Positions 1-13,239 of a DNA stretch of 64,000 nt are shown in pieces. Both the position numbers and the translations under genes were made by a program. The first letter of the stretch is position 1; the number at the start of each line of letters is the position of its first letter. Origin of the DNA: Crambe crambe (lineage: Eukaryota; Porifera; Demospongiae; Poecilosclerida; Crambeidae). The notes under the pieces were generated by a model, which saw only the letters and a list, made by a program, of their open reading frames with translations, searched no databases and was not told the DNA's origin. The stretch covers positions 5,270,001 through 5,334,000 of the forward strand of contig OZ004582.1 of the NCBI GenBank assembly GCA_963924555.1, read 5' to 3'.

Positions 1-44
1 TTGAATGTACATATTTCTGATGAAGACAAGCTTGGGTAGAGCAG

Positions 45-221
45 AACTGGGCAGGAGTGTCAGCCAAAGGAACACTTAGAAATGATCAGCCGTTCATTGA
101 AAAGTTTAGTGGATTAATAGCGCCCTACAAGAATTATTTGGCTTTTGTGTGCATGGGTCTAGACAAGAAAACTCTCCACCAAGCTTACCAGGACTGGATG
201 AGATTAACACGAATCTATTAG
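45..221 (+). CDS. Probable terminal exon of an unrecognised gene
   Basis: An open frame follows a possible splice acceptor (AG at 43-44) and runs to a TAG at 219-221, giving about 58 residues. The peptide ends ...HQAYQDWMRLTRIY and is rich in aromatic and charged residues, like real protein rather than random translation. The frame is closed by TGA at 21-23, so the exon must start inside the window. I do not recognise the family. A possible AATAAA signal lies at 978-983, which would imply a 3' UTR of about 760 bases. The acceptor has a poor pyrimidine tract, so the start is tentative. Confidence 0.4.
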   Translation, partial: NWAGVSAKGTLRNDQPFIEKFSGLIAPYKNYLAFVCMGLDKKTLHQAYQDWMRLTRIY

Positions 222-2649
222 GACAGTCCCACACTTGTGAGTGTGCCGAGAAGTCACGTACGCATGCTTTGGTGATATTTAGGTCTTGTTTTTAATCTTG
301 CATTAGAGGCAATGTCCAAATGCAGTTTCCAAATCTATATCATTTTATTCTTGAGTTGGAGTGCAATGAAAGTTATGTAATCTGACCATCATCATAAGAT
401 CCCCTTTCTGTTAAGCCACTCCACCATGTCCCATCAGCAGTTATTTCTCCCTCCTTATATCAAGAGAAAATTCCCTGGCCCAAAGTGATTGGGAGTCACT
501 ACACTATCAATAATCATGTGTACATTTCAACCTCTGTTCCTTTTCATGGTGTACTTGACATGTGCTCAATCAAATCCAATCGATAAGAAACACTTGGAAA
601 CGAACAATATACTTGTGTTGATCAAACACTGGTCCTCGTGCCAAAGCCTGCTCCCCTTGCCTGTGAACAATCCATCAATTCATTTCACTTATCGAGTTTC
701 TTTTTGATGGAATCGTGAGCCCTTTGTGTTGGAGCCTGCTCATTTTGCCTGCTAACACAGTACACTGTGGGCTTTCTGCAAGAGGAGTTGTCAGCCATGA
801 TGGCATCTTGTCTGTGAAACTCTGTACCTTTGTTATGTTACGCATCCTTAGATTGGACAAGTTATATCCAGGACCTTGAGTTCATTAGCTTAAGGTGGTT
901 TGTATGTAACAAATATAGATTCAGAGATTGATCTGGAAATTAGTGAAGCTGTGGACAGTGAATGTTGTTTTCTGTGAAATAAAGTTTCGTTCTCCATAAT
1001 ACGTATGCATCATATAAGAAATATTTGTCTGGATTTCTTCGATTTAACGGTACTAGAGGATGTAATTACGTACATATGATGGATAGACATACTGCCAGAT
1101 TATTGTGGTAGTGCTAGCATTGTGAGAGCAAGGAATGTTATAAAGGTCTTAAGGTATAGCTGGAAATTTGCATGTGTAGTTCTCTGCGTAGATGAGCATG
1201 TAGTGGGAATTGATGATGTTATGGTGCGATAGCAAGGAATCCTTGCCTCTATGAGATATTGAATTTCCTTGTGACTACTCCCTTCATTGTTTCCTGGACG
1301 TTTTTAGGATTCCAGTAGAGATGTGTGCCTAGATACACCATTCACAGTGAACAGTGAAGCCAGCCTTCAGTTTAGTGCCTATATAGGTCCACCATTCACG
1401 GTGAAGCCAGCCTTTAGTGACCACCTGTCTGGTGTTTCTCGACCTTGATAAATCATTTATGGATTTATGGCTTTCTAATGCAACCATCTTTCCATTCAGG
1501 TCACTGCATACATACACAGATCATTACATACATATGCAGACTGGACAGGTTTCACTGCATCCCATTGTTATTATTACATAAAGGTATGATTCCTCCATTG
1601 AGACCACCCAAAAGCTCTATTCTGGTAATGTATGGTTGTCATGGGTAGGACAGGGTTCGTTGTATGCCAGTATTATTGAGTATTCATTATTTTCTCTCTA
1701 TTGAGACTGTTTCGGTGGTTGTTATAGATGATAGAGACTTATTAACATGTGATTGCTCCACTCAGTGGTTGCTAGGTATTACAGAGACTGTTAATATGTG
1801 GTTGCTGGACAGAGCAACTTCTATCATTGTATCCCAGTATCATTGATGTTGTTGCTACCGATGAGAATAGCAGTGTTACAGGTTGATAAGGGCCACTTTC
1901 ACCATAATATGCCACAAGCTATTTCTGTATTTCTCTATTCAATGTATTTAGATAGGTGGTTGCTATGATGAGAATAGAAGTGTTACAGGTTGATAAGGGC
2001 TACTTTCACAAAAATATGCCACAAGCTATTTCTGTATTTCTCTATTCAATGTATTTAGATAGGTGGTTGCTATGATGAGAATAGAAGTGTTACAGGTTGA
2101 TAAGGGCTACTTTCACAAAAATATGCCACAAGCTATTTCTGTATTTCTCTATTCAATGTATTTAGATAGGTGGTTGCTATGATGAGAATAGAAGTGTTAC
2201 AGGTTGATAAGGGCTACTTTCACAAAAATATGCCACAAGCTATTTCTGTATTTCTCTATTCAATGTATTTAGATAGGTGGTTGCTATGATGGACAAAGTT
2301 TTCAACTATTGTTTGTTATACACTATCAATGCTTTGTATGCAACATTCATATCCTGTTAGTGAGTTTATTAGGCTGATGACCATTACCATAAACTCTTCA
2401 AAAAAATGTTTATGAATTGATGATCATTACCAGATATGCAACCCTACACCTCAGACCACTCCAATAAAGATACTTCCTCTATTTTAGAGATATTTGATGC
2501 TCTCCCTGTTCTGTTATACTGCACTCTCAGACCATTACCATAGACCATTACCAGATATACTGAAACCCCTATACTTCAGACTACCTCTGAATGTGACATT
2601 TTTCTCTGATATGTTCCCTGATTGAGTGTTTGTGATTTGGTATCTACAG
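222..2649. other. Non-coding or unassigned stretch upstream of the TRAF-finger gene
   Basis: No convincing coding exon is seen here. It should hold the 3' UTR of the first gene, with AATAAA at 978-983. The promoter and first exons of the next gene probably also lie here, because the first recognised exon at 2650 starts in mid-codon. No RING-finger exon, expected upstream of TRAF zinc fingers, could be found. The only clear structure is the 107-bp tandem repeat at 1861-2288. Confidence 0.4.
1861..2288. repeat. 107-bp tandem repeat, four copies
   Basis: The motif ATGAGAATAG recurs at 1861, 1968, 2075 and 2182, exactly 107 bases apart. The first copy has a few substitutions and the other three are nearly identical. 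The array ends where the sequence diverges after 2288. It lies in a presumed intron or upstream region. Confidence 0.93.
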
Positions 2650-3424
2650 GGAGACGGGTCTGAGATGCCCTGTGGACAATACCAAGGTTTCCAACCACCA
2701 GCTCTTCAAGGACAACTTTGCCAAGAGGGAAGTCCTCTCACTCAATGTCAAGTGTTCTGCTGAAGACTGTGGCTGTCCATGGCATGGGGAATTGAGGGAT
2801 TTAGAAGTAAGTTCATTTTTACATCATTTCTGTGTTTCTTGAATAGATCTTATGTATACCTACAATGTGTGTGAAATGGAATCTCAATCTCAACCTAATG
2901 ATTACTTAGTCACAAGGTCTTAATGCATAAAACTTGTGGGATCATTATAATGTCAAGTATACATACCTTCATGTGGCATATGCTGCAGCTGGTACATATG
3001 CAGTACTTAGTATCCAAAAGCTTTTTTTCAATGCTGCGTAGCTGGTACAAGGCATTTTCATTCAAATTCTTCAATGCTGCATAGTGATCATTATTAGCAA
3101 GTTACACAGCCAAGCAGCTTGAATTATCACAGCACTGCATGCCAGGTATTTCTCTTCAGTGCAATAGACCATTATGAGGTACAGTGTATAACCTTTTCAC
3201 TATTGCTTACAAGTTAATAATTCAAAGAAGCTTCTTTAAATGTAGAGCATTTATGATTGTTCAAGTTTACATTGAAAACAGTTTCGTCCATTCATAATTA
3301 TTGTTGTTTTTTACATGTAAACTTTATCTTTGAATGTTTCACACACACACAGTGCTCACTTGATTTACATGGTATAAACACATATAGTACGCATATGTAG
3401 TGTACTTTGTGTTCATGATAGTCA

Positions 3425-3482
<58 letters not shown>

Positions 3483-5022
3483 AGTTGCATATCAACTTGT
3501 GTGACTTAGTGACAATAGAGTGTCCCAATTGCTGTGGCCATTCATGCCAGCGCAAGGAGCTGTGCTCCCACTTGAACATGTGCATGAACAAACCAGAGCC
3601 TTGTCTCCATTGCTGCATCCACTTCACCCGGAACAAAATGGAGGAACATCTCCCTCACTGCTCAAAGATTGTGCTTCCTGAGTCAATACAAAGCAATCTC
3701 TTGAAGGTCTGTGGTGTATTACATTCACAGTGCATAGCTTTTGAAAGTCACTATTACTCTATGTACTCTTTGATAATAGGCTAATGAAGTGCTGAAATGG
3801 TGTGGAAATATAAAGCTGAAGATCAATGTACGTAAGGCATCTCTATGTATGTAGCATCCTGTTCAAACTTGATTTTTTTCTGCAGAGCCAGTACAGTGGA
3901 ATATTTGGACAAATGCCTCAGAGCATCTTTCAAGTTTCTGGCTACCTCACTGCCAAGTCTGACACTCCTGAGTCATTCATGTATGTATATAATAATATAG
4001 TAAATGTGATTGCCAGCAGCACAAAGTAGAGAGGGTCCTCATTTTCATTAGTGGATATGTTCAGAACTGAGACCACTTCAATGTTTTGTGTCGTTCCATG
4101 GCAGTATTCTCCCTAAATATTAGTGAAGGAATAGTGGTGGTTTCAGACATCAAAGGGTATTTGTGGGATTAATCAGCATTCTATTGACCGCATCAAAGGG
4201 AAGAGGTACTTGGGTGCTTGAGGTATGCTGGGGAGGCTTTTTTATGTGGGGCAAGGGAGGCATTTTGCAATCCCTGAAAATGGTCTACCACCACTTCTTA
4301 AGAAATCCTGAAGGTTCTAATGCTAACGCTGGATGTGCAATATTAATGTTGCAGGTTCACAGGGAATTGGTCGAGTTCTCTGAATGTGATGCCCCTCAAC
4401 TCCTCCTCTTCCAAGATCTTTAGACGGATGCTCCATAGTCCAGAAGTCCAGACAAAGTCATTTTATTTCAGTCTACTTTGCACAGATGGCAAATCCAACA
4501 CGTTATCTAAGGCCCTCAAGAAGAAGCCAAATGACCTGGTAAGTATGTCAATCTCCATTAGGTAGGAATCTGGGTATATATAATGGTCAGTCGCCTGTGA
4601 AGACTAAACAAAGTGGGTACTAAGATGGTCGTTTTACACAAATATGAAGTTTAATAATCAGGTCTTTGGGACTGACTGGAACATCTGCTAACTCAGGTGA
4701 CCACTTACTGTATCTCAATTATTATAGTCAAAAAAAACTTTTGATCCAATGCACCCAATTTTTTCTTGCCAGGACAAAGTTTGAAATCCTTGTAGCTGGA
4801 CCAATACTACTAGTATAGTGGATATGTATGTATACACATAGAAGTGCACATTTTACATACATGTATGCTGTTATGCACAGAGTGCTCTGGTGGGATTGCA
4901 CTTGAAGTCTGGAAGCAGTAGAACTGACCTGACCATCATCTATTTCCAATGGAGTGACAACAAGAGGAGGATAGTGGCGTCTGTGGCTGAGCTCAAAACT
5001 CACTTAGTCAAACAAATACAGG

Positions 5023-5053
<31 letters not shown>

Positions 5054-8000
5054 GAACATGGTTTCATTCAGAGATGAGTGGCACTTCCCAAGGAGTGTGC
5101 ATTAATAAGAGAGGTGGGGAACTGGTACTGTTGGGATATAATTATAATTATGTAGATTTAAAATTCCCTTTTTTTTTTCCTTTTTTTTTTCTTTTTTTTT
5201 AGAATCACTTACATATGCAACAACAGCAGTCCAGCAATAGAAGGAACCACAGGCTGACTAGCCCAAACTCTGTAAGTTGCTGTACAAGATTGTGTACTAA
5301 TAGGAAGATGTTTTTTCAATATTGTACATGTATATCATTGAGTACTGTGTATCTGACCGAGTTTAGTTCTTTTGTTTTCTGTACTTACTTTAATTATCAT
5401 TGCTATGCAGCACACACTTCCAAGAAACCAATCCCGTTCAAGATCTCATGCCAGAAATTCAGAGAGACCCCACCATCTCCAACAACAACAACAACAATTT
5501 CCTCCCTCAGGCCCTGCTCCTCCCCCTCCCCCTCCCCCTGGTGCCCCTTTGGTACCAGGCCACATCCAGCACCACCACCACCATGTTCATCCTCATATCC
5601 ATCCACGCCACCCCACAGCGGCCCTGGCGCTGGTCACTCCAGGACCAAGAATACATTCACATCGACAACAACAACAGTCGCATCCTCACAGTCAACACCA
5701 TCACATTCAGCAGGCACACTCGCATCAACAACATGCGATCCTCTCCTCACAACTCTACCAGGAATCATCCGGTCAGTCCTCCATCACTCACCCTCCCATC
5801 ATCTCATGGCAGATGTCACAGAGCTTGAACGGATACCCCTGGAGGATGCAGACCGGAAATGTGCCCTTTTTCACTTTCCCCTCAACCCCTCCTTCTTTCA
5901 TACCGGCAAATCCATACCCGTATACATTTGCACCTGTTCCACCATTCTCCATCAACCAGATTGCTCAGGTTCCCACAACAGCTGTCCCCGTTCCATCCTA
6001 TCCCGGAATGGCAGCCATCCCACAAGCAACTGGAGTGGACTCAATAGTCACTGGACCTGCAGGAGCCACTTTTCCTGTAGCTGCAATACCGTCACTTACT
6101 GAAGTCTCCAATGAACAGCTACGGAATGTACCAGCAGGAGCTGTTGCTGTCACTATTGCCAGTGGCAACCCTGTACCGGGTCAACCTGCTGCAGCAGCTG
6201 TAGTGATCCAGCAGCCTGTCATACAGCCAAGTCAAGAAGCTAGTGGAGTTCAGAATCAAGATATGGCTGTTATTCACACGATAGCAGCACCTCCACCTCC
6301 TGCTCATGGACACTATCAAGCCTCGCAACTCCCAGCTCATATCGCTCCTGCAATTATCACTGCTGATGGAACACAGGCTGCCGGACTGATTCAGAATCCT
6401 GGTACCTCCATGGGTGGGGAGGGTGTGACTGTGGGGAGGTATGCACCAATAGTTGCTGCTCTTTCTCCACAGTTGATACCAGTTGGAACTGCTCCTCATA
6501 TGGGTATGTCTTTGGATCACGCTGTTCCTTCTATGAACACAAACCAAATGCAAGTTGATCAAGGAACGGGGGTCATAGCACACGAGTACCAACATGGCAA
6601 TATCATGGAGCCTGTTAGGACGTCTGGAAGTCATTTTGCTGGCTCAAATGCTGGAACGACTTCAAATTCTTCACGTGGTGCATCCTCCAGTAATGCACAG
6701 ATGGCAGTGTACAATGATGGTGCTGGCCCATCTAGGACTAGTGATCCTGCCTCGCCTAGTGATAACGACAGTTTAGACTCTAATTCCCCTAGGAGAGATT
6801 TTGCTTCTATGTTTTACGGAAATCAACCCTTTACCCAATTTGATAACGATAGTGATGATTCGTCCGATAATCCAATCGAGCTGGAGTCTGGGGACTCCAT
6901 GTTGTTTAGGCCTAGAAGAGGTTTGAGCGATTTGTCCGGTGAGAGTCAAATTTCGAGTGATCCAGAAGATTCTTCCAGTCAATCTGAGTCTGAAAGTGAT
7001 TCACCAACTGATCCATCCACTTTGCGACTCATCAACAATAACACTACAGCAATAGTCGTCATCTCCCCACCTAGTGATTCTGTGTCCTCTCCTGATGATA
7101 ATGAGGAAACAAATGAAGAAATGAATTCCACATTCCTGTCCGAAGACAGTGCACAAACTGATCCCCCCAATATGGAAGCATCTACTTCTGCTGATGAATC
7201 AAATCCATTGAGTCTGCCAGTCCTGATCAATATTTCAGACTCTGAGAGTCCTAGCTCAAATGCAGAAAACGCTACTGCCATTATAAACATCGCAACTTCA
7301 TCATCAGGAACAGATTCCCCAAATGATTCAAGCATGCCGAGCTCGTCTCTTCCTCAGCCTTCAGGAAATAATTCCGCTCTTCGTGCCCCTTCTAGTAATA
7401 GAGAGCCAGCCATGATGGACTCTAATCCATATATTGAAGTTGGTCCGACTGCTCCGGTTTTCATATCAGTTATAAATCAACATAATGCCGAGAGCGAAAC
7501 GAGAGAACCTCATATTGTAACGAGAAGGGAAGCTGGTAGATATTTTGGTGCTAATGTCTCCACTCAAAGACCTGTGCCTGTTATGAGTGATGCATCTGCA
7601 GCAGCAACGAGCAACTCTCAAGAGCAAGGAGGTATCCATGTTGTGAATCACCCTGTGATGCAGATGGCTCGGTCCCATCCTCATGGACACATCCCCCCTC
7701 AGTTGTACCCCCAAGGTCACCTGCCTCAGAGTCGCGGGCACCTCATCCAGCCACACCCACAGCACCCCCAAGCACAAGGGAGCCACATCCATCACTCTCT
7801 ACCACGTGATCACGCCGCCCAATCAGTTTATCCCGAGTATTCCTCGCATTTGGCCGGTCCTGGGAACAGTGCATTGGAAGTACCACAGATGACAGCACTT
7901 GCCACTCCTTCTGGAGCTCTGGTACCACTGGAGTCCAATACACCCATGGCTCATAGTGGGGTACATGTGCTCAGGTGGCCGCAGCCTCTCAGTCAGCAGC

Positions 8001-8870
8001 ATCAACACCATACTGGTAAGTACTTATATAACGTGGCAGAGTTGAACCCCTCAATACAATAACCAGGTGTGCTTTAGTAACAGATTCCTAGAAATAATTG
8101 TGATGGTCAATATAACCAGTTCTGTGATGGGATTTACCACCTCCTTTCTTGATAGTAAACTTGAATATTAAGCTTAAGTATAGATACAGTAGCATTCTTT
8201 AATGTGTATTATTATTATGTATGTAGGTGAGCTCATGGCATCACACCACAGTCATCCGCACCACCCCTCCCACCCTGCTGCCATTACAGTCCCCTCCCAC
8301 CTGTCCTCTGGATTCACCTCCCACCACGGACCGGAACATGTCGTGAACACACTCCACCAGCAGCAAGCACCCACTGGAAACTTCTGGGAAACTGTTTTGG
8401 TACAAACTATAATAATAGCAGATGCAAACCTAAACCAATTTAAATCTTCCCTGTTTTTTAAAGTTATAGCTACTCATTGCATGCCAGTCATTTCTTTAAA
8501 GTTGCCAACAAGTTTATAACACTACTAACTAACACACTCTGGAATAATAATAATTGCAATCTGCAGACGCTTACCAACTACAGTGGAACTGCCAAGTAAT
8601 GGACACACTTAGGACCCCTTTGTAAAGAGGTTGTCCTCTTTTTGGAAGTTAAATTTGTATAGAGTGTATGATATTTTAGATTGTCCTATGTCGAGAGTTT
8701 TGTTCTTTTTTGGAGTGTTGGAGGTTCCACTGTATTAGTTATGAGCCATGCATAATAAGTTACAGGTAATGGACTTCATCATTGTTGTTGTTGTTATTAT
8801 TATGCAGCCTTCTCTGGACATGAGCCTACAAAACAGTGGCATTTCCTCCAATGAAACTGGTCATCAATGA
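2650..8870 (+). CDS. TRAF-type zinc-finger protein with long low-complexity C-terminus (5' incomplete)
   Basis: Nine exons keep reading phase at every junction: 2650-2806, 3485-3706, 3886-3980, 4355-4538, 4881-5021, 5203-5271, 5411-8015, 8227-8399 and 8808-8870. Together they encode about 1235 residues. Exons 1 and 2 carry Cys/His pairs of the TRAF zinc-finger type, for example CSAEDCGCPWHGELRD and CPNCCGHSCQRKELCSH. Such fingers usually follow a RING domain in adaptor or E3 proteins of immune signalling. No RING exon was found upstream, so the start is missing. Exons 4-6 encode an unrecognised domain of about 130 residues. Exon 7 is one 868-codon exon, first Gln/His/Pro-rich, then Ser/Asp/Glu-rich, then His/Pro/Gln-rich again, and is probably disordered. 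An alternative end reads through the 8399 donor to a stop at 8519. The family call rests on the zinc fingers only. Confidence 0.75.
3426..3479. repeat. (TC)n microsatellite serving as a polypyrimidine tract
   Basis: An uninterrupted run of about 54 bases of TC dinucleotides ends five bases before the acceptor CAG of the second TRAF-finger exon (starts 3485). It therefore forms the pyrimidine tract of that intron. Confidence 0.9.
8579..8734. mobile_element. 156-bp MITE with CAGTGGAAC termini
   Basis: The stretch begins TA-CAGTGGAAC and ends GTTCCACTG-TA, so short inverted termini are flanked by TA, as for Tc1/mariner-type MITEs. It lies in the last intron of the TRAF-finger gene. Related ends recur at about 9156 (CGGTGGAACCTC) and 17785 (GAGGTTCCACTG), so this is a dispersed family. 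No coding capacity is present. Confidence 0.7.
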
Positions 8871-9490
8871 TGTCACTCTATTTAATAGCTACGTAGCTGT
8901 AACTCAAACTTACATATCTCCCATTCCTCACTTTTAATGCACCTTTTCCTTCTAAATAGCCTAATAGTACTTGCACTAACTATTATTATTATTAACACTA
9001 TATATTCCTTCAGCTTTAATTAATTTCATTGTCATTGTTGATTGTTGTTATACATGAGACATCATTTTGTTGTTTTTTATAGTCCCTATTATGGAAATTA
9101 ATTTTGAAAAAAAAATTACTTAATGATTGTATGTATGAATGATTCATAAAAATACGGTGGAACCTCTGAATTGTGTATGGACACAGTCGGATCTTCTGTA
9201 GAGAGTTGTCCTATTTTGGAGGATATTATACAAAACTGGTACTTCTAAATAATTGTGGTTTTTTTCCCCCTTGTGTAGATTAGATCTAAGTTTGCATCTC
9301 CCAAGATGACAGTCTGTGGAACCTCCAGTCTGCATGATAAAGGATACTCCAAAAGAGATACAGACTCAATGTTAAGTCACTACTTTCTCATAAATGCTAA
9401 ACACTTTCTCAACATGCACTGAGTCCTTCATTCATAAAAGAATGAAGTCCATTGTGAAGCCCCTATATAATGAGGATGCTTTAGAGGATC
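8871..9490. other. Intergenic region between TRAF-finger gene and the 8-kb transposon
   Basis: The beginning is presumably 3' UTR of the preceding gene. From about 9155 there is a partial copy of the CAGTGGAAC MITE family in which only one end is recognisable. No coding frame is convincing. Confidence 0.4.
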
Positions 9491-9538
9491 AGGGACCCCG
9501 GTTGTGTGCACAAGTAGAAGTATATCCAAATGATGTAA
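9491..9538 (+). repeat. Left terminal inverted repeat of the 8-kb transposon
   Basis: It pairs with 17479-17526 read on the other strand, with six mismatches over 48 positions. The inner 25 bases, from CACAAGTAGAAG inward, are nearly identical in the two arms. Confidence 0.85.
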
Positions 9539-9610
9539 TGCATAATGATGGAATGCATAATGATGTAATACATAATGATGTAATGCATAATGATGTAATG
9601 CATAATAACA
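9531..9610. repeat. 15-bp AATGATGTAATGCAT tandem repeat
   Basis: About five imperfect copies of a 15-base unit directly follow the left terminal repeat. The repeat is short and degenerate, with GGAATG and ATACAT variants. Confidence 0.8.
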
Positions 9611-9779
9611 TGTAATTTCGTGTATATGATGATAATGAGTATAATTATGCTATAATAGCTACATGTAGTTTATTAGAGGTAGTGAGTATTACAGCAGACA
9701 GTAAGACTGCATGACATAGGCAGTATAAATAAATACTTGCTGACAGTAGGACAGTATGACACATTAATATGTAGCTAGA

Positions 9780-10760
9780 CAGTTGGACTTGTAGACAGTG
9801 GGACAGTACACAGTGGACACTTGGGACAGTAAGACACTGGGACAGCTAGTAGCTATTACATGCAGACAGTGGGACAGTAAGACAGTGTTAAAGACTGGGA
9901 CAGCTAGTATTACATGCAGACAGTGGGACAGTAAGACAGTGTTTAAAGACAGTATTACATGCAGACAAATAAGACAGTGTTAAAGACTGGACAGCTAGTA
10001 TTACATGCAGACAGTGGGACAGTAAGACAGTGTTGAAGACTGGACAGCTAGTATTACATGCAGACAGTGGGACAGTAAGACAGTGTTTAAAGACAGTATT
10101 ACATGCAGACAAATAAGACAGTGTTGAAGACTGGACAGCTAGTATTACATGCAGACAGTGGGACAGTAAGACAGTGTTGAAGACTGGACAGCTAGTATTA
10201 CATGCAGACAGTGGGACAGTAAGACAGTGTTGAAGACTGGACAGCTAGTATTACATGCAGACAGTGGGACAGTAAGACAGTGTTGAAGACTGGACAGCTA
10301 GTATTACATGCAGACAGTGGGACAAGACAGTGTTGAAGACTGGACAGCTAGTATTACATGCAGACAGTGGGACAGTAAGACAGTGTTGAAGACTGGACAG
10401 CTAGTATTATATGCAGACAGTGGGACAGTAAGACAGTGTTGAAGACTGGACAGCTAGTATTACATGCAGACAGTGGGACAGTAAGACAGTGTTGAAGACT
10501 GGACAGCTAGTATTACATGCAGACAGTGGGACAAGACAGTGTTGAAGACTGGACAGCTAGTATTACATGCAGACAGTGGGACAGTAAGACAGTGTTGAAG
10601 ACTGGACAGCTAGTATTATATGCAGACAGTGGGACAGTAAGACAGTGTTGAAGACTGGACAGCTAGTAGCTATTAGTGGGACAGCAAGACAGTGTTAATG
10701 ACAATAATTACATCAAACAGTGGGACAGTAGCTATATAGCTAGCTAAGACAGTGGGACAG
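9780..10760. repeat. 53-bp subterminal minisatellite, left arm
   Basis: The unit contains GACAGCTAGTATTACATGC, GTGGGACAGTAAGACAG and TGTTGAAGACTG. It is repeated about 15 times, with some units shortened or fused. It lies just inside the left terminal repeat of the 8-kb transposon. Its GGACAGTAAGAC core reappears inverted, with one base missing, in the right arm. Subterminal arrays of this kind are known transposase-binding regions in several DNA transposon families; that role is inferred here. Confidence 0.9.
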
Positions 10761-10930
10761 TAAGACAGTAGCTAATGAGCACATGGTGTAGTTAGCTAAG
10801 CACATGGTGTAAGATTTCATGAAGTCAAGGTAACTATAGCTAGCTAACTAGCTACTTAGTTATAAGAGGATCTATTGTTAGCTCAGCTATATCTAACTAA
10901 TGTTGCCCATCTTGCTTGGCTAATACAGGT

Positions 10931-13108
10931 ATGATGGCTAGCCCCCCTGGATTAAAGCGACAGCGTCTACTTATGGGCCCATCAATTAATGTGTCCCCAA
11001 CTCATGCCCAGGAAGTCTCTCAAGCAGCTCAAAATTCTCCTTTCCCTTGGAAAGATGCTGTACCTGAGGAGATATCCAACTGGTTTGAGATGTACGCTAA
11101 GTCGAGAAACACCCTTCCTGAGTTCATTTTCACTGCAGCACTTACCACTGTAGCTGCTCTTATGGGTCCTAAAGTATATGTGAGGCTACGTAAGGAATAT
11201 CCTGAACCTGTAAATCTTTTCACAATATGTATGGCCGAACCTGGTGCAGGGAAAAGTCAAGCATTTAGGATGTCAATTATTGATCCTATAATGTCACTGG
11301 GATCCCCTTTAAGTAACATTTTAGTTGATGAATATACCCGTAGAGGACTGTTTAGGCACCTACAACAGAATTCTGGGCGGGGACTGCTTGCTTATGAAGA
11401 GCTTACTTCCTTTTTTGACCAAGTACACCGAAGACAGCTAGAAGGTAGTGGAGAAAGGCAAATGTTTTGCCGTCTTTATGATTCTGGCAGATGGACAAGC
11501 AGTATTGGTACATTTAATTGTTTTCATATACTGTAGCTATCACTTGCTGTTCTACATCAAAATTCTGTAGTGAACATAGCTATGAAGTTATGGATTTTGT
11601 TTGCAGGAACTCTTAACAAGGAAGGATCTAAAGAAGAAGTTAATGAGGCCTGCATTTGCATCTGTGGGTTTCTACAGCCTGGACCTTTTGTTCAGAGAAT
11701 CTTGCCTACACTGCTTGAGTCTAATGATGGCTTTACTGATCGTCTACTGTTATGCTCACCACATCCAAAACTCCTACTGGAGAGAGAAGTGGAAGAGTGG
11801 TGTGAAAAAATGCGTGCCCAGCAACTTGAAAACCTGTGCCAACCATATGCACTCATTGCTGAAGTTCACCATGATCTTGACTCTCCATTATATTACGAGT
11901 ATAATAGTGCAGCAAAAGAGGTGTGCTTTTCCTTCTCGGATGAGATGACCACTATTATGAATGATCAGTGGCAATCTGGGAAAAGCACCCATGGTAATGT
12001 CTCAAAGGATAAACGAACTATGATCAGGTAACTTACTGATCTCCATGCATTGATCCCTGGCACTGTGTGTAAACGTGTGTGGGCATGGCACATGTAACCA
12101 ATGGTTTTGTGGTTTGTATTAATTATCACCAGAGGAAGGCTGTTAACCATTTCAGTACAAACCAACCTGAAATCCAGTGGTGTCTACATACTTATTTCAT
12201 CCCCAGCCATGATAATGTGTTTCTGCCTCCCAGTTAGTCTTTCCTTCAAGTCTTGGAGTATTCTATGTAGATAGAAATGCAATATTATTATTCATTTATA
12301 GATTGAGTGGAGTTCTGCATGTATTGTACTATGTTATGAAAGAGTGCTTCAAAGAAGGATCATCAAGGGAAGGAGCTGAGCCAGAAAAATTTACCATACC
12401 TCTTATTATTCCTGAAAATGTTGCAAGGATGGCAGTCCACTTAACAGAGTATTATCAGAGTCAAAGGATGGCTTATGAGAAGGTAAGTATAGTATTGTTA
12501 GTCCCATGGTGTATTGTTCTAACTGCATGGTCTGGGTTGTTATGTAATTTATAGTGTGTAACTTATAGTGTATAATGTAGCTATGTTACTACATGTGGAA
12601 ATTTTCCCTTCAACAAGTGTTGATATACAATATCATGTGTAAACCAGTGAGAAACCATGCATGCAATAAATTAATCTTATTTTAGGGAATTGAAGCTGCT
12701 TCAAATCAAGCCATTGAACAGGAAGCACAGGCCAAAAGTCCGGAAACCCATATACTGCTGAGTAAGGGGCCATTTTGTACACCAAGAAGTGTTATTAAAA
12801 ACATGACAACAAAAGTTCGTCCCAAACTAGATGAAATTGCTGATTATATGAAAAAACTTGATGATCGCCACATTGGTACCTTTGTGAATATAAATCAAAA
12901 GGAACGAGCCTATTTCAAGCTACTTCCAGAAGATGATCATAAAGAAAGTATCTGCAGTATAATTGGATCAAGATGGGAGGAGTATATTTCTAATTTTAAA
13001 AAAATTGATACTAAATACATCACGTTAACCCAATTTAATAGGCTTTTGGCCTCCTCTCCATATTCCACTGAAGAAATGGCTCAGTATGAAATATATCCCA
13101 GGAAATAA
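10931..13108 (+). CDS. DUF3987-type P-loop ATPase encoded by the transposon
   Basis: Four exons (10931-11507, 11607-12027, 12302-12482, 12686-13108) join in phase to encode 533 residues with no internal stop. A Walker A motif, AEPGAGKSQA, lies at about residues 102-111. An acidic motif, LLAYEE, lies near 152-157. GFTDRLLL near 235-242 has a possible arginine finger. The arrangement (an N-terminal helical segment with NLFTICMAEPGAGKS, then a conserved R in DR[LF]L) fits the DUF3987 family. That family is known mainly from phages, plasmids and mobile elements as primase- or helicase-associated ATPases. The start was taken at the first ATG after a possible acceptor at 10928, so a 5' untranslated exon is possible. 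It converges with the transposase gene. Its role in transposition is unknown; DNA remodelling or replication is an inference. Confidence 0.75.
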
Positions 13109-13239
13109 TTACGTACATGTACTAATCTCCAATCCGATCTACTCACATAGCTACAAAGAATTATAGCATAAGCCTCCAAAACTCTAGGCTGTATGTGGTA
13201 CATCATTTTTATAGCATATAATTATACGTATTATAGTTG

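Noticed and set aside
9780-10760. Regular repeats resembling a CRISPR array
   Set aside because: Units are contiguous 53-bp tandem copies without unique spacers, and the sequence is eukaryotic; it is a minisatellite arm.
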